NCBI GenBank assembly: GCA_937890655.1
Contig: CALADT010000106.1
Span: 1 to 6,688, forward strand
Source of the DNA: an uncultured Mucispirillum sp.
GTDB lineage: Bacteria; Chrysiogenota; Deferribacteres; Deferribacterales; Mucispirillaceae
DNA: 6,688 bases
Direction of reading: 5' to 3'
This document shows, in pieces, positions 5,619 to 6,688 of the stretch (positions are counted from its first letter, which is position 1; each line of letters starts with the position of its first letter). Under the pieces are notes generated by a model, which did not search any database, was not told where the DNA came from, and saw only the letters and a list, made by a program, of their open reading frames with translations. The translations under genes were made by a program, and so were the position numbers.

Positions 5619-6278
5619 ATGAAAAAACTTATATTATTTATAATCTTATTTTGTTTATCCTTTAATTTATCTTATGCTGATGACAGGCTGGATAAACCAT
5701 ATAATATAGGATATGCAAAACGATATGGTATGGTTGGAATATATGGCCATTTAAGTGATTATATAAAAGATGAATGGGATAACGAGCTTTCCCCTGGTGG
5801 TGGTGGCTTTATATATTACAATATATTTAACGATTTCTGGGGCAATGTTTCCATAGGTGTAAATGCTGATTATGTTGGTGGCGAATTTGTTACAGAAAAG
5901 AAAATAAAAGCTAGAGCACATATGGCACCATTGTCGTTAAATCTTGCTTATATGACTTCATCAAATATTGTGAATGCTTGGGCTGGTGTAGGTTTTTCAT
6001 ATAATTTTGCTACATTTAATGTAAAGGAAGCATATTTTAATAATACAAAATATGGTTTAGATACATCTATTACAAACCAATTAATTGGTGTTGATGCCTT
6101 TGCAGGGCTAGAGTACCTTTTCACAAAGGACGGAAAATGGGGGGCATTTTTTGAGTTTAGATATACTTATTCACAAATACCAAAACTAGAAGTTAATATA
6201 CCAAATGTTGGCACTGTTTCAGATGAGTTAGACACACAACGGTTTAAATATACAGTAGGTTTTACATATCATTTTTAG
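5619..6278 (+). CDS. Outer-membrane beta-barrel protein (small 8-strand type)
   Basis: A 219-residue precursor with a clear signal peptide (MKKLILFIILFCLS..., cleavage probably after SYA at residue 20), leaving about 199 residues. The mature chain alternates hydrophobic and polar residues in segments near 35-45, 60-72, 74-87, 97-112, 117-131, 152-168, 173-187 and 208-219, rich in Gly, Tyr and Phe. It ends in YTVGFTYHF, the terminal aromatic strand recognised by the BAM machinery. This matches a general 'outer membrane protein beta-barrel domain' family rather than a named porin. Size suggests an eight-stranded barrel; ligand or role unknown. The start is chosen for the signal peptide. AGAGG (5600-5604) inside the end of purF is 14 nt from the ATG, farther than usual, so translation may depend on coupling to purF. 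It is probably co-transcribed with purF, an unusual partnership without an obvious functional link. Confidence 0.8.
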   Translation: MKKLILFIILFCLSFNLSYADDRLDKPYNIGYAKRYGMVGIYGHLSDYIKDEWDNELSPGGGGFIYYNIFNDFWGNVSIGVNADYVGGEFVTEKKIKARAHMAPLSLNLAYMTSSNIVNAWAGVGFSYNFATFNVKEAYFNNTKYGLDTSITNQLIGVDAFAGLEYLFTKDGKWGAFFEFRYTYSQIPKLEVNIPNVGTVSDELDTQRFKYTVGFTYHF

Positions 6279-6308
6279 TGGATATGTTATGTTATAACTA
6301 TATCCACT
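6277..6308 (+). terminator. Hairpin at the end of the purF-barrel unit, weak terminator
   Basis: AGTGGATAT (6277-6285) pairs with ATATCCACT (6300-6308), and GTTAT/ATAAC (6286-6290 with 6294-6298) extends the stem past a one-base bulge at 6299 to a three-base loop. The hairpin begins within the stop codon of the barrel gene. It is followed by TATATATATT instead of a clean T tract, so it may act in RNA stability as much as in termination. Confidence 0.5.
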
Positions 6309-6688
6309 TATATATATTATAAATTATAAAAGTTACTTTATATTTTCTTAGTTTATTTATATCAAATATTGTCTTAATTGATTATATATTTTTTATAATC
6401 TATATCCCCTTTTTAAGATTTTTAACTACTTGATGCAAAAAGACAGTAATGTAAAGTTAAATTTTATATTTTACTTAAAAGATAGTAAAGTAGAAAAAAA
6501 CTGTAAATATAAAATTTAAATTATTAATAATACTTTGTATAAAATTATTACATAACAAATATCCTATTAACAGTAAGTATAACCAGCCAAAATATCTAAA
6601 AAACAATAATGTATTCAATTAGATTTTTTCACGTCCGTGCAGAAAATAAGATAGCAAATATTATAGGTATTATTTTTTAGATTTTCGC
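6309..6688. other. Gene-free AT-rich tail of the window
   Basis: No protein or RNA gene can be supported. A possible rightward promoter is TTGTCT (6369-6374) with a perfect TATAAT (6394-6399) at a long 19-bp spacing. Beyond it lie a short direct repeat (6438-6456 and 6477-6495) and an inverted repeat (6457-6519). A small GC-richer patch, CACGTCCGTG (6630-6639), stands out near the right end. The last bases could belong to a leftward gene that continues outside the window (a 23-codon frame runs in from the edge on the minus strand), but nothing recognisable is encoded. Confidence 0.5.
6457..6519. repeat. Long imperfect inverted repeat in the terminal intergenic region
   Basis: TTAAATTTTATATTTTAC (6457-6474) and GTAAATATAAAATTTAA (6503-6519) are reverse complements apart from one extra T in the left arm, with 28 bp between them. 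As RNA it would form an AU-rich stem of about 17 bp. No T tract follows. It might be the 3' structure of a transcript or a DNA-level element; AT-richness raises the chance of coincidence. Confidence 0.55.

Noticed and set aside
6433..6519. A 28-codon open frame (MQKDSNVKLNF...) after the barrel gene
   Set aside because: It has no proper Shine-Dalgarno sequence, is short, and coincides exactly with the repeat structure at 6438-6519, so it is more simply explained by that structure.
6630..6639. CACGTCCGTG as a hairpin or operator
   Set aside because: The arms are 4 bp with a 2-base centre, too tight for a hairpin and too short to be significant alone.

Overview
The window is strongly AT-rich (roughly 30 % GC by eye). 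It has the look of a Gram-negative, anaerobically respiring bacterium: an exported triheme c7-type cytochrome, an outer-membrane beta-barrel protein, a GspB/MshN-like inner-membrane TPR protein, and a PurF of the propeptide-plus-iron-sulfur type. An AT-rich member of the Deferribacterota (Mucispirillum-like) would fit, but this is an impression from gene content and composition, not a demonstrated assignment.

Layout, left to right. (1) Positions 1-228 hold the C-terminal end of a TsaC/YrdC threonylcarbamoyl-AMP synthase cut by the window edge. (2) A strong sigma70-type promoter (304-332) drives a small periplasmic triheme cytochrome (363-722), closed by a perfect-palindrome terminator. (3) About 620 bp without a convincing protein gene follow. 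They contain an imperfect 58-bp direct repeat and, next to the following gene, two stem-loops, the second with a U tract: a candidate small RNA or leader attenuator (about 1201-1319). (4) A four-TM membrane-anchored calcineurin-like metallophosphoesterase (1382-2494) has its own promoter and terminator. (5) On the minus strand, converging on it, lies a 482-residue GspB/MshN-like protein with one TM segment, a long low-complexity linker and C-terminal TPRs (2538-3986). (6) A 237-bp divergent intergenic region holds two promoters and two inverted repeats. (7) purF (4224-5609) is followed 9 bp later by an outer-membrane beta-barrel protein (5619-6278). (8) The last ~400 bp have no supported gene but contain an inverted repeat and a short direct repeat.

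The genes do not form one pathway: tRNA modification, periplasmic electron transfer, phosphoesterase activity at the membrane, envelope or secretion assembly, and purine synthesis sit side by side, mostly as single transcription units. The only likely co-transcribed pair is purF and the barrel gene. No mobile element, CRISPR array, tRNA, rRNA or defence system was found. The best candidates for undescribed biology are the structured RNA element upstream of the phosphoesterase and the inverted repeats in the divergent region before purF.
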